A DNA stretch of 64,000 nt from assembly GCA_028274465.1 (NCBI GenBank), contig CM051456.1, forward strand, positions 120,792,880 through 120,856,879. The letters are read 5' to 3'. The DNA is from Plantago ovata (Eukaryota > Streptophyta > Magnoliopsida > Lamiales > Plantaginaceae). Shown piece after piece: positions 43,676 through 57,000 of the stretch; position 1 is the stretch's first letter; every line of letters starts with the position of its first letter. The translations under genes and the position numbers were made by a program. The notes under the pieces are model-generated. The model was not told the DNA's origin. It made no database searches and saw nothing but the letters and a program-made list of their open reading frames with translations.

Positions 43676-46600
43676 ATGAAAGAGGGGAGAGTGGATGGGA
43701 GTGATGATTCGGAGGATCAGTCGATTGATCTGAATGAAGTGCCTGCTGAGAGGAAAAGGAAGAGGGTTGAGAATTCTGGTGTGAAATTGGCTGTTGTTTC
43801 GCCTGAAGGGACTGGGAGGGTTTTGAGGTCTAGGACTATGGCTTTGGCTGATGGAGAAGAAGAGGTGGAAGAAGTTTTTGTTAAGATGGATGCATGTCAG
43901 GTGTTTGGGAAGAGTGGAAAGAAGCGAGGGAGGCCTAAGAAAGGGGAAGGTAAATGCACTGGTGGAGAGCAGCAGGTGAGTCTGAATGAGGGTTCCTATG
44001 AGGTGTCTAATGGAGAGGAGGACGTGAATGTGGAAACAGTTAGGAAAATGGAGGAGGGTGGTGGAAACAGTGAGATGTCTGTGTCGTTGAAAAAAGAAAA
44101 GAGGCGTGGGAGGCCTCCGAAAGGGGAATGTAAATCTGAGAATGTGACTGACAGTGCGAGTGATGGGGCTGTTAAGATGATGGATGAGGACAGAAGCAGT
44201 GGGTTGCTTGTGATGTTGAAAAAGGAAAAGAGGCGAGGGAGGCCTCCGAAGACTAATGGAGAACAGCCGGTGAGTGTGAGTGGGGGGACTAGCAAGATGA
44301 CAGATGAGGATGGAAGCACTGACGGTGCATGTGAGGCATCAAAGGGAAAGAGGCGAGGGAGGCCTCCGAGAGAAGCTAAAAGTGGGGTTGTAACTGATGG
44401 AGAACAGAACATAAGTACGCGAATAATTAAGGCAGTAGATCGGAGTGTGCGTAGCGAGGTGCCTTCTGCATCGCTGCAAATTAACACGGTGAAGAGAAGA
44501 GGGAGGCCCCCAAAGGTGGAACGTAAGGATGGAGAAGAAATAGAGGTGCCCAATATGTCTGTACGAGATAGAGTGAAAAAAGATAGACGCGGGAGGCCTC
44601 CAAAGGTGAAAAGTGAAGGTGGGGTTTCCTGTTTGGCTGTGGCTCCAGTATTGATGAAAAGAAAAAAGATGAAGGGTAGACTCGGGAGGCCTCCAATGGC
44701 AAAAAATAAAAGTGGGGTTTCCTCGTTGTCTTCTGTGAACGAAAATGGGAAGTTGATTGGGGGGAAGAAGCTTGGAAATGGGATGAAACGTGGACGGGGG
44801 AGGCCACCCAAGGAGAGTGCTGTGTCTGAGAACAAAAGAGTTAAGATTGAGATTGATGATGAAAAGTCTAAAAATAATACAAGTGCTGGAAAGCGGCTAG
44901 AGATTATTGGCAGTAGCAGGAACTCTGCGGAAAAGAAAACCGTGGGGTGTGCTGTAGGAAAGGGAATAGGACTTAGGGAACAGAAGCAGTTGCTCAGAGA
45001 ACAAATAGCTGCCATGCTATTGAAGGCTGGTTGGGAAATTGACTACAGACAAAGAAGTTACAAAGATTACAAGGATGCTGTTTATGTTGACCAGAACGGA
45101 AGAGGCTATTGGTCGGTTACATTAGCTTATAAAAAGCTCAAGGAGCGGATCGACGCCGGAAAGGGTACCGACAAGGATATTGAAGCATTTAGGCCAATAC
45201 CGGATGAGAAACTCAGCATGCTGTACAGAATTACCACAAAAGGCAAGAAAGTTGGTGGTAAAAGGAAGGCTGGTGGAGTTACGATAAAAAAGGCTTCAAA
45301 AGTTAAGTCAGCTGGTGGGAGCACTAAATCAAAATCAAATAAGGGGAAAGGAACCCTGCGGTCGCGTGTACCTGGAGATGGGTCAGATAAGGGTGGATAT
45401 GTGTTATACGAGGGAAAACTCTCTCTACTCTCATGGATGGTTGATCTGGGTACTGTCAGTCTTGGCGGGAAGGTGAAATATAAAAGGGGAAGAACTAAAA
45501 AGATGGTGCTTAATGGGAAGATTACGAAAGACGGAATTTGCTGTGACTGTTGTAATACAGTTCACACAATTTACGAATTTGAATCTCATGCTCAGAGTAA
45601 TCTTGGGGAACCGTATCGGAATTTATATCTGGAGTCTGGAAGTACTCTTTTTCAGTCCCTAGTGGATTCTTGGAAGAAATATGTGGAAAGCGCTGGCATT
45701 CGGTTTGTTCACGTAGACGTGGATGGTGATGATCCCAACGATGATACATGCAATATATGTGGTGATGGTGGCAACTTGATCTGTTGTGATAGCTGTCCGT
45801 CTACTTTCCATCATGGATGTTTGAACATTAAAGTATGATCCCTTTTCAACCCCTGTTTGTTTGTTTGTTTGTTTGTTTGTTTGTTTTGGTCATTAAATTC
45901 TAGATTCATTTTGAATAATCGATGACAATCGGATCTGAGTCCATATATGTTAACGGTATCCCATTTTATCCCTTTCCACGTTGCAAATTCTCGAAATCAT
46001 GAAACCTACATGAATCAACCCATATTACTAATACAACTTGATTCATGTAGGTTTCATGACTTGGACAATTTGCAAAACTTGACTGGGTCCAGGATCATAT
46101 TCTTCTGTTTGATTCTTGTTAACATATTAGACATTAAGTCGTCTCCAATGGTTGTTTGTTGCAGATTCCTTCTGGAGATTGGAACTGCATATACTGCTCG
46201 TGCAAATTTTGTGGAATGGCTGGTGAAAGTACCTTAATGACTGATGATGGTGACGATTTGTTTTCTGAATTTTCCATGTGTAGTATGTGTGAAGAAAAAT
46301 GTGAGCCTGAATCTTATGGTGTCTTGTTCTTAACATCTTCCAATTTATGATCATTTATATAGACAAAGAAATTACTAGTTGATGCTCTAATGCTAATTTA
46401 CATCACTTACCTTAATTGCAGTCCATGTCAATTGCAAGGATGCTGAAGATTTTGATCACGAAGATCCCTCCTTTTGTGGAAATGAGTGCCAAAAGGTAAA
46501 CTATAATGATGAAGATCGTCTTTGGTTTGGCTTTAATAATTTTCCTATAAGAGTTTGAAGTTAACCTTTTGGCACACACCCAAATCTGTAGAAGTCCATA

Positions 46601-48980
46601 TTTGGATAATCGTGCCTTAATTTTTGTAAATTCTGAAATTCAATATATCCTCAACATCTAAATTATTATTATTTTTTGTTGTCTGTGTTTAGTTCCTCCG
46701 TGAACCTTTTCTTTTCCCAATTTTTTTTTTTTTTTTGACTCGTTATAACTTTCATGCATAGATATTTGAGCGGCTGAAGGTTCTTGTTGGAGTTAGACAT
46801 GAACTAGAAGAAGGATTTTTCTATACCGTTCTTCATCATCATGAAGTTGGTAGTGAAGCATCTCTCGATGGTAGTTCAATGGTTGAAAGCAATTCCAAGT
46901 TAGCTGTTGCTTTCAAGGTTATGGATGAATGTTTCGAGCCTATAACTGATGAACGAAGTGGTACCAATATGATTCAAAACGTTCTGTATAACTGTGGGTA
47001 AGCACTTTGCTGCTAAACTTCCTTGATGCACTGCAATTGTGCTCCGTTACATTTATTAGGTTGTGAACATGTCTTTTTATGATATTCTGGTATCAATACA
47101 AAATAAACCAACATGTTGAAGTTTTATTTAGACTAAGAATTAGGGTTTTGCTTCTTCTTCCTTTTTTTTTTTTTTTTTGTGTGTGTGTGTGTGTGTGTGT
47201 CTTTTCTAGTTATCAAATGTTTGAAATTTCATCTTTTCTTATTCATTTAATATCTACTGGCATGATTCATGAACTTTGAACTCTAAATGACGTCAGCTGT
47301 TAGCCTGTTACACTATTTGCAATGAAAGGCACATCTTTCTCAAGTTCTGAAATTTGAACGTGTAGTTTATTAGAAAAAGACCTCTGTCACCATTCACAAT
47401 TTCACATAATGCTGTTCGATTTCTTGAAAACATAAACTGAGTCTTCATTCTTGTTTCTTATCTTAGGTCAAACATTAGACGTTTGAACTACAGCGGGTTT
47501 TATACCATTATCTTGGAGAAGGGCGATGAACTTATCGCAGCAGCATCAGTAAGGTATCTGCATGTAATTATTTCTGGGTTTTAATCATGCACACATGCTT
47601 GATTATTTTTGTATTTTATTTATTTATTTGCCCTTGATTCCTCAATCTGATCTATGTGGACATTGGAAATATGTTTCATCTACATGTAGCTGTCTGCTGA
47701 TAAGGAATTGGCCTTTCTGAAGTTTAACTAGCCTTATATTGAATGCATCTTGCCATAAGTGAGAAATGAAAAATGTGACAGAATCACAGAAATGATATTG
47801 CATGAAATTGTCCTTTTATGGTTATGCATGTGTAACACGTCTTTTTTCTGATCTTCATGAAAATTAGGATCCACGGGAGTCGGTTAGCAGAGATGCCATT
47901 CATTGGAACTCGATACAAGTCTCGCCGTCAAGGAATGTGCAGCCGACTTCTAACTGCCATTGAAAAGGTATGCTCTCGTTTCTGAAAGCTCCGGTCTTAT
48001 GCTCTTTTTTCTGTTGCAAAATATTTGTGGATCTGGGAGTGGAACCTTCCACCCCCCCCAAGTGGGCATGCAGTTTTGCTTTTATCTCGGCTCTTGGATT
48101 CCTGCCTTCTATGTTCGTGTCGTCATCATGAATAAATCTTTTCTTCAGGTTCTCAGTTCACTTGGTGTTGAGAAACTGGTCATCCCAGCGGTAGATGAAC
48201 TAAATGAAACGTGGACGAAGGTGTTTGGTTTTTATCCACTGGAAGAATCTCAGAGGCAAGAAATGAAGTATATGAGTTTGGTAGTATTCGCAAAGACAAA
48301 CATGTTGCAGAAACCTGTGGGAGCTCATGCCTCTACTAAACCAATAACAGATAGTACAGGTACCTCATTATTATAGTTTTACATATCATGGTCAGATCAT
48401 CTCCATCAGATTTTTTCTTTAGTTTCTTTCAAAAAATTGTACTGTAGCTATGGAATGCACTGAAGTTGGAGAAGAGCATCATAGCATGATAGAGAACACC
48501 AAATCAAACTCCAATCCGCCTGATGGTGAGAAACAAAGTCACGGTGAAGCTGCAGCAGTTGAATCTCATGCTGATCTTCCTGACGTCCCAGCTGCAGAAT
48601 CCAATGAAAACGAACACAATCAAATTACACAAGAGGAGCAAAACAAGGACATCCAGTGTCCAGATTCATTATCACTTTGTAATGTGACTTCTGCAGATAC
48701 AAAGACTGGCAACATAAATTATGGAGAATCTGCTGAAAATGGAAGTTTTGTCAAGAAGTCTAATGATAATGATACTGAGGTAGAAGTCAATACTGGCATT
48801 GACTGTAATGTGGAGCCGGCAGTAGAATGTGAAGAGGAACCAAAATCTTGTACAAACGGTTTATTGTCTGTTAGCACTAACGGAAAGTGTAACGAGCAAG
48901 ATATATCTGGAGGAGTTGGTGATGAGGTGAAACTTCAGAGGAAAGAGTGTTGTATCTCAAAGAAAGAGATAGTTTGCTGA
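43676..48980 (+). CDS. PHD-finger/GNAT histone acetyltransferase-like protein, IDM1-like family, eight AT-hooks
   Basis: Proteins of this plant family combine DNA binding, histone reading and an acyl-CoA N-acetyltransferase fold; IDM1 acetylates histone H3 to allow DNA demethylation. Eight exons (43676-45832, 46165-46318, 46422-46495, 46762-46997, 47467-47553, 47868-47967, 48149-48359, 48448-48980) give 1183 residues. Order: acidic start; eight AT-hooks (RGRPKK/RGRPPK type) between residues 82 and 378; a conserved DNA-binding-like block near 436-520 ([35 protein letters not shown]); a Jas/Tify-binding-like block near 615-650 ([19 protein letters not shown]); a C4HC3 PHD finger from about 690 ([20 protein letters not shown], split by intron 1); a GNAT domain ([40 protein letters not shown]); an acidic, disordered tail. 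The start follows the leader intron. One seventh hook (LGRPPM) is weakened. Confidence 0.92.
45855..45886. repeat. (GTTT)n microsatellite in intron 1 of the IDM1-like gene
   Basis: About eight GTTT units shortly after the donor site of intron 1. Confidence 0.85.
45981..46075. repeat. Short hairpin, 38-bp arms and 19-base loop, in intron 1 of the IDM1-like gene
   Basis: The left arm is 45981-46018 and the right arm 46038-46075. They pair at 35 of 38 positions. The inner 22 bases are perfect (TCATGAAACCTACATGAATC and two more). The size is comparable with a compact plant microRNA precursor or a very small foldback element. It lies between the two exons that encode the PHD finger. Confidence 0.85.
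47179..47200. repeat. (GT)11 microsatellite in an intron of the IDM1-like gene
   Basis: Eleven GT units preceded by an 18-base T run. Confidence 0.9.
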
Positions 48981-50077
48981 GACAAGGTAAGCATCAACTT
49001 GTACAATATCCCCTGAAATTGTAGCAATCTAGCAGGGGAATTTGTACCCATTGGGGAATGTGGATTTGTTTTGACTTTTGATCATTTGGTTGAGAACTAC
49101 AGTTTAACTGATGTACAGTTACATTATTAGAGTTTCATCTCTTTTCTTTGTGCATCTTTTCAGTAGTTTTTTTTTTAGTAGAATATCTTTGCAGTAGTTA
49201 CCTTGCTGAGATCCAGTGAAGGTTTTCTTCTCTTTTGCTTGTATAATCTTTTCAACTGTTACATGGACCTGGCTGTTCTCGGTTCATGAATTGTTGGTTC
49301 CATTTGGCCTAAACCTATGAATCGGAACTGAAACAAAGTTCCAGTTTCTGAAACAAGGTTCCAGTTTCTGAACCGCTGGTTATAGGTTCAGCATCCCTTA
49401 ATACTAGAAACCTACCCCCACCCACCTCTATCCACCATAAATCCACCAGCCCGCTGCTGCCTCTCTACCACAAATCTACTATAACCCCCTCTCCACCAGC
49501 CACCTCTGCCACCCCCACCATCACCTCCAATTTTGCCAGATCTTCTCGGCCCTCAAGTCACCCCCACCACCTCCATCGTGAATACCACGTCCCGATCCGA
49601 TACTTTATTACACCACCACCACCTCACCTCCGTCGGAATGCAAGATTGAGAAGGTCGATCTATGTCACGTATAGTATAACCTTTGACAGTTTCATCAGTT
49701 CTATCTGGAAACAGAAGAACCACCTGTTCACTCCTAGGTTCTCAGTTCCGTACATTTGAACCTGAACCAAAAATCAGTTTATTTGGTTCCAATACCAAAA
49801 CAGGCTGTTCTGGTTCAATTCAATTTAGGTTCATTTTGATTTGAGGTTTTTGGTTCAGTTTTAGTCGAGTTCTAACTTCTGACAAAGTGCTTATTTTTAT
49901 GATAGCCTAGCCTCTATGGAGCATAAACATAAAAAGCCTATGGGAATGATGGACTAGAAAATCTGCAAGATAACATTGAATCACAATTCACCACAGAATT
50001 GTACAACAGTAACAACAAATCGCCTAAATACAACATCACGGACCTCAAGAAACAAATTACCAGACAAAAAGAGGCCA
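48981..50077. other. Convergent gap with degenerate repeat sequence
   Basis: This is the space between the IDM1-like stop and the LYM stop. A donor-like GACAAG-GTAAGC just after the first stop suggests a 3' untranslated intron. Between about 49262 and 49880 the sequence is full of GGTTC/GAACC words (for example GTTCCAGTTTCTGAAAC repeated at once) around a proline-codon-like CCACC-rich centre. It looks like an old non-autonomous transposon, with no clear ends. Confidence 0.45.
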
Positions 50078-52656
50078 TCACAATGAGATCGACAATACAA
50101 ACTTGACAATAAAACCAAACACAAGCATAACAGGAAAACTGGTCAGTTGGTTCTTCAACGAGCAAGCACCTGAGAAACCACCAGATGCACTTCCTGCGGG
50201 GCCATTTGCGGGTGGTAAGCCAATAGATACGCCAGTTGAGGGCACAACAGTAGACCCAGGGTTTGTGGGAATACCTCCCAACTCGGAGGGTGCAGGAGCC
50301 GGGGAAAAGAGTTCATCCGGGACTGATGTAGGTGGATCAATGAGTACTGGGAATTGCTGGGGTCCTGCACACCATCAATATGAAATGTTAAATGAGTTTG
50401 TAATAGATTATGATGATATCATCAGTAATCAGCAAAAGTGAAGAAACAAATTTGTAGAAGAAGCTGATGTAGTGATGTTAAAATCTTTACCAGGGCATCT
50501 AGGCTGGAGGGACGTTGACAGCCTGCAAAAACAAGAACAGAATGGAGTTAGCACTAATTTGTAAGCAAAAGTGAACTTGGAGGAAACAAATACTCAACAA
50601 TAATCAATTAAAGTCTTAGTTGAATATGTTTTAAGGTTTGAGGGCATACGTGGCCGTAATGCTTCCATTGACATAACCACCGTAATTGCAAGCAGTCACA
50701 TTGCAACCGCCACCAGATTGTTGGGTACTAACATTTCCTAGCATGAGATTGCTATTTCTGCATTGCATGCTTGAACAAGAAACAGCCAATGAAGATGGCA
50801 TGCAATATAAACTGCAAGAAGTCCAGTTAACTTGTTAGACAGGTAAAGATAGTAAAAACAGCCAAATTTCAGAAAATAACACGTTAATTGCTCACTTGCG
50901 ACTCCCTGGTCCACAACTGCACTGCACGCAGTGACCTGCAGTTATCGCATAACTTCCATTCGGCACAACCAGCCCATAATCGGAAGAATAATTCGGAAAA
51001 TTAGACGCACAAGCTGCAAATTGAATTGGGTAGGTGGTTATTCATTGGTAAACTTGATCAATCAAGATTACACAGAAAGTAGCATTTAGCTCATAGATAC
51101 AGCTGGCCATACGGACATCATGGCTAATGCTTTCCTGTTTGAAGGCAGGACCACTTGATAAGTATTACTAGTGGACCATTTAGACATGTGCTATTACAAT
51201 AATCTTCTGAAAACATTACAACATCTGAATATCATGACTTGGGACAAAAATAGATAGTTCATGCTCACACACTGCTCTGTTAGTGATTTAACTTGTACTT
51301 TTAGCACAGACACTTTCACACCTTAACCACAGAACTATAAGATTCTACTCAAAATGGAGAAAGCAATGTGCAAACCACAAATGAGTTTACTACTCTATAA
51401 GCATCAGTGACTAAATCATCCACTAGACTGTAAATTCTACAAGACAACTCATGATCTAATGAAAGACAACATTTTTACGACTCTGTAAACCACTGGGGAA
51501 GTAAACACAAACCAAAACACAATGATAAATTCAGTAAGGCAAACTCCACAAGGAGCATTGCATGAACATACACAATACATAATTACTCAACAAATGATCA
51601 CTTAAATAGTTATCTACAATCAATTTGTAACTAGTTACTTACCGTCACTGTACAAAACACAAACTAAATAAGGAATGCAGCAGGAGCCAATTAAGACAAA
51701 AGCATGACGAAACAACACTAATCAAAGTAACTATGTTTGTACTTAAGTATCACCTTATCACCTAGTGGGCTACAAGCTTGCTGGTTTGGAAAACCTTCTC
51801 CAAATAGCATTAGACAATTAGTAGTACATTCTAACTAGTGACCTTCCTATTTCAATTTTCAGCTAGCATTCAATTTCGATTTAGAGTGATAATCAATGAC
51901 ATTACAAGTAAAAATGAACACACAAAGCAGCAAAAAAGTAGAATAGACAACTAAGTTAAAATGATGAAGAACCACCAACTAACCAGAGATGGGAATGGCA
52001 AGAATATCACCCTCCTTAACATCAGCACTCCCCAACGAGTTCACATTCATCAAATCACTAACCGTGGTGACGTACCGCCCGGCGATCCCACCCAGAGTAT
52101 CCACATCCCTCACCACATACGACATATAAACAGCAGGCACATTATTATCAGTGTTATTAAAACAAGTACACGGCAACGGTATGCTCAGCCTCGTCCCAAC
52201 CCCGATAACCGAAGGGTCAGACAAGTCGGCATTGGGGTTAGCGTCCTTAATCTGGTCGGCCGAGACAAGTCCGCCGTAGACGTCGGAGGAGATGGCGGCG
52301 AGCGTGTCTGAGGGGCGGGTGCGGTAGGAGACAGAGGTGGATTTGCGAATGCCGTCGACGCAGGAGCAGGGGATGGGGACCTTGACGAAGAGCTGGGCTG
52401 GGAGGATGTGGTTTTCGACGTCTGAGGAGGAGGTGATGGAGATGGAGTTGGCGAGGAGGAGGGAGATTGGGTCCACGGAGAAGAGGGAGGAGAGCTCGGA
52501 GACTTTGAGGGGGGTGTAGAGGGTGTAGCCGACCAGGGAGGAGCAGGTGGTGGAGGTGGAGCAGGGCTCGATTGTGGATTTTGGGGCGGCGCGTGGGAGG
52601 TACGCGCTGGTGAGGGTGAGGAGGAGTGTGAGGGAGAGTAGCTGGGAGGACCGCAT
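50078..52656 (-). CDS. LysM domain GPI-anchored protein (LYM1/LYM3-like)
   Basis: LYM proteins are plasma-membrane surface receptors for chitin or peptidoglycan fragments and work with a LysM receptor kinase. Five exons (51984-52656, 50896-51013, 50650-50811, 50491-50522, 50078-50364) encode 423 residues. Features in order: signal peptide (LLSLTLLLTLTSAYLP), N-terminal cysteine region (PCSTSTTCSSLVGY), first LysM (VSYRTRPSDTLAAISSDVYG), second LysM (SYVVRDVDTLGGIAGRYVTT), the three CxC motifs CSC, CTC and CSC typical of the ectodomain, a cysteine-rich juxtamembrane part (CMPSSLAVSCSSMQCRNSN), a Pro/Ser/Gly-rich spacer and a hydrophobic C-terminus (FPVMLVFGFIVKFVLSI) with small residues before it for GPI attachment. 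I chose the ATG at 52656 because it starts directly at the signal peptide; an upstream in-frame ATG at 52797 would add a charged leader. Ligand preference cannot be inferred. Confidence 0.94.
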
Positions 52657-54099
52657 TTCACGGCTGGGTGGTGGTGGTGGAGTAGTAGAGAGACTGGGTT
52701 TAGGGTTTTGTTTGCAGCTGGGTTTGCACTTTTTGGGTGGTGGAGAGAGAGAATGGTTGAGCGGAAAACAAAAGGAAGACTGTTTGAAAGGAAGCAAAGT
52801 GACGTGACGACAGACATAAAATGAATACAGTATATGTTTTCAAATTTAAAAACATGACTCAGATTTCTTCTCGATATTTGTCACAACGACAACTATGACC
52901 CTACCCACAATATGATTCTACGATTTTGCCCTCCTTCGATTCAAGTAAAAATGTTGGCTGAATTAGCTTTGAGTGACGGAATTCATAATAGACAAATTTA
53001 TCGCATGTTTATAAGGTTGGTTTAATTGTATTTGTACTTTTAAATGATCAAGGTGAAATATAAAAGTATGAGTGGAATAGTTAAATTTGAAAAAAAAAAA
53101 AAAAAGTGTGTGAAGAAAAAAACAAAACTGTCAAGTATTATTACTGTGTCTATGTACAAAAAAGGCAAAGTAAGGGTGGTGTAGTAATTTTAATATGATT
53201 GGGGTGTATTCCACTCCATTCTCTTTTGTGCTTTTCCGGCATCGGGAAGGCATAACTTCAGAGACATCACAATGTGGGCCACTATCTCCATGGCCGGGGC
53301 TCTTCCGTCCAAGCAAGCGCGCATCTAGTTATGCAATCGTTTCTTTTTGGCCCAGACAAACTACCAATTGGTATGTCCGGCCCAAATGGTGAGACGCAAA
53401 TTGAATTTACCATTATTATTACTTTTTTTTTTTTATTTTTTTATTTTTTTTTAATTTTTTTAATTCATCCATCTCATTTTAATTTTCTCATTTGTTTTTT
53501 TCACCTTTTTAGCATCTGTTTGACTTCAAATTAATTCTAATTCACATAGTAAAAAATTAATTTTGAAATTTATATAAATATAAGATTTTACTTGCATAAT
53601 ATAAGTTCAAATATTATTTTTCAATATGATTTAGAATTAATTTGAGACCAAATAAAATTTTAAAAAAAATCAACAAAATCAATGGAAAGATTGGCATAAT
53701 ACTGGCTTTTACATTTAATTAACACATTGTTACTTGTATATGTATATCATAAAACATAGTAGCAATAAACGATACTCTCATCCTAAGAATCTTATAAAGT
53801 AAGAAAGTACTAATTATATTTTGAGAGGTGTTTCTTCAGTTTATACTAAAAAAAATAAAAAGAGGTGTTTCTTCGAGAGTATGTTATTTACAAACAAAAA
53901 TATGGTACTATTACATCCACTATCAAATCATTAATACCCATTAATGATTACATAAAGATTATGATAGAACAATGCTCCGCTAATGTCTTCGGTCTCCACT
54001 AACATATACTTCAAATACCGCAATGAAAAGAAAAGGAATATGGAAAAAACTAAATGACTAAATCCTAAGAAAAATAGAAAACAAAATAAAAGAATTGCT
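52657..54099. other. Upstream region of LYM gene and empty interval
   Basis: The first few hundred bases should contain the LYM promoter and 5' untranslated region. A low-complexity T tract lies at about 53420-53460. I see no gene. Short frames around 53131-53392 are not recognisable. Confidence 0.45.
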
Positions 54100-57000
54100 A
54101 GCGACATTTCTTAGTCAGTGGGTCTACAACAATGAAGAAATTCTAAATATCTTTTTTAATTTCTTCAAAGATCAATCTCAGGCTGAACAAACTGATCTAA
54201 GCCCTTTCCTCAATCTAACAACCCCTACAGTCTCAAGTGAGGAAAACTTAGAACTTACAAAACCTGTAAGTGAGGATGAAATATTCCAAGCTTTGAAAAC
54301 AATTGGTATTGATACAGCTCCGGGATCAGATGGTTGCATAGCAAATTCTATATTGATCACTGGGACACTATCAAACCTCAGGTAACTCAAATGATAACAA
54401 TTTTCTTTGAAACAGGTTTGTTGGATCCTAACCTTAATCTAACTACTATCTGCTTAATACCTAAGAAAACTAATGCACAGCACCCTTGTGAGTTTAGACC
54501 TATAAGTCTGTGCAATGTGATCTACAAGGTAATAACAAAGATACTAGTTAAAAGGATTAGACCTCTCCTCAAAATCCTAATCTCACCTTTTCAAAATGCC
54601 TTTGTATCGGATAGATTGATAAGTGATAATGTTATGATTGCTCATGAGTTACTCCACACCATGAGCAAAAAAATAAAGAACTCAAAAACTCACAGCTTTG
54701 CTCTAAAGCTGGACATAGAAAAAGCTTATGACAAGCTAGATTGGAATTTCATCGAATTTACTCTCCAAAAATTCAATTTCAACAACCACACCATCAATTT
54801 GATTATGACTTGCATCAAAACAGCCTCCTTTAGAGTTAAAGTAAACAACCTGTTATCCCCTGCCTGGAAGCCATCAAGGGGGATTAGACGGGGAGATCCA
54901 ATCTCACCTTACATTTTTATCCTGTGCCAAGAACTCTTGGTACATGCTCTAATTGTTAAGGTTGAGAGAAATGATTTCTCCCCTCTTAAACCCTTCAGAA
55001 ATGGACCAGAAATTCCTATACTTTGTTTTGCTGATGATTGCCTTATCTTTGGAAAAACTAATAAAAAGTCTATCACAGCTATAGAACAAACTTTGAATCA
55101 CTATGCTTTAGCTTCTGGTCAGAAAGTTTGTTGGAAAAAGAGTAGAATTCTCTTCTCCCCAAACATCCCCACCAGAACTAAACAAGAAATAATACAAAAA
55201 TTGTGAGTTATCCCAAACAAAAGACTGGATAAATACCTAGGCCTGCCCTTTCTACTTGGTCATAAAAAGAAAGATATGTTTGACCAAGTTGTAAACAGAG
55301 TTATGGCCAAAGTAAATGTCCGGTTTGCAAAAAATTTATCCTATGCTGGAAAAGTCACCTTAATCCAGTCTGTAACAAATGCCATTCCTTCCTACTATGT
55401 GTCCATCACAACCATCCCAGCCTCTTGTATTTCCAAAATTGAGGAACTCAATAGAAACTTCCTTTGGAATAACAAAAGTAATGGAAAATCTAGAGGAAAT
55501 ATAAAATGGTCCAAAGTCTGTAAACCTAAAAAACTAGGAGGACTTGGTATAAGGGACTTGTCTATTCTTAATAAAGCCTTCTCTTTCAAACACTTGTGGA
55601 GACTTCTTTTGACCCTTCATCCCTTTGGAGTAAGGTTTATAAGAATAAATATTTCCCTAATACTACAGTCTTACTAGCAGAATCCAAACCCCAAAGCAGC
55701 TGGTTCTGGAAAAACTTGGTAAAATTAAAAGAGGAATTTTCAGAATGCCTCACCCACCACATAGGTAATGGAAACATGACCAATTTCTGGTATGATAGAT
55801 GGATGAAAAACAAAATCACAAGTGACTATGTTACTTCTATACAAGACTCACACATGCTTGTGAGCCAAATCATCCAGAATGGTACTTGGAACACTCTATC
55901 TCTGCTAAACATCATCCCAAATGAATTAGCAAATGAGATAATTGGTATTCCACTACCCAGAAACCAAGTCAATGACAAAATTGTATGGGGAGAATCAGAA
56001 AACGGTAAATTTTTTGTAAAATCAGCCTACAACTCCCTCATACACAAAAACAAATCCCAAGACACTGACTGGCCCTGGGAAATAATTTGGAACCTTAAGC
56101 TCCTTCATAAAATAAATTTTTTCTTTGGCTCCTAGTTCATGATAGGCTCCCAACAGCCTCCAGACTTAACAAATATCACATCCTTCCCTCACCCACCTGT
56201 AGCCTTTGCAACAGCACGGATGAAACCATGGAGCATCTCCTTTGGCACTGCCATTGCTTTAGCAGAGTCAGAGAACTCCTTAGCTCCATCACTAACCAGC
56301 ACCATGCTCACCTTCACTACATTTTCAATGAAAAAGCCAACACAGAAGAGCTATTAAAACTCTTTGTTTTCTGGTGGTTAATCTGGAACTTCAGAAATGA
56401 CAAAATCTTCAACCAAAATTCTCTTAACATTCATCTTTTTAACACCACCCTCAAGATAATGCAATTCTTCAAGAAAAAAAGATCAATTTAAAATACCCCC
56501 TTATGGTTAAATGGGAACCTCCACCACAAGGTTTCTACTGTTTAAACATTGATGGGAGTGTGTGCCATGTTAATAAGAATGCTGGAGCAGGTTGTATACT
56601 AAGAAACCATAATGGGGAATTTATAAGAGCTTCCGCAACTTTCCTTGGAGATGTTGATGTAAATACGGCTGAATGTTTTGCATTAAAGCCAGGAGCACAA
56701 CTTTGTTCGGATATGAATATTAAGAAACTTATTATTCAGACTGACTCACAATATCTCCTTTCATGTTTGAACAGGGAGGAAGCAGCGCACTTAAGGCATC
56801 AGGTGCTTACGCAGGACGCAATTGAAAGGTTGCAAGACTTGGAACAAGTGCAGGTCCGGTTTGTCTATAGGGAAGCTAACTCCGTAGCTGACCACTTGGC
56901 CAATGAAGGAAGAAGAAGATCGTTTGGAAGAAATCAAGACTTTTGCCAATCTTTTCATTTTGTTTGGGATTCTTCCCCTTTTTGGTTGAACAATTTACTG

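Noticed and set aside
43996-45015. A 339-codon open frame on the minus strand
   Set aside because: It is antisense to the AT-hook region of the IDM1-like gene. Its repeated GGLPRL-type peptide is simply the complement of the repeated RGRPPK codons.
52185-52817. A 210-codon Pro/Ser-rich frame on the minus strand
   Set aside because: It is a shifted reading of the first LYM exon; the real frame has a signal peptide, LysM repeats and correct splice phases.
54095-54385. Start of the LINE frame at 54095
   Set aside because: The first codons lie in the duplicated target site, so the ATG is host DNA and not the element's own start.
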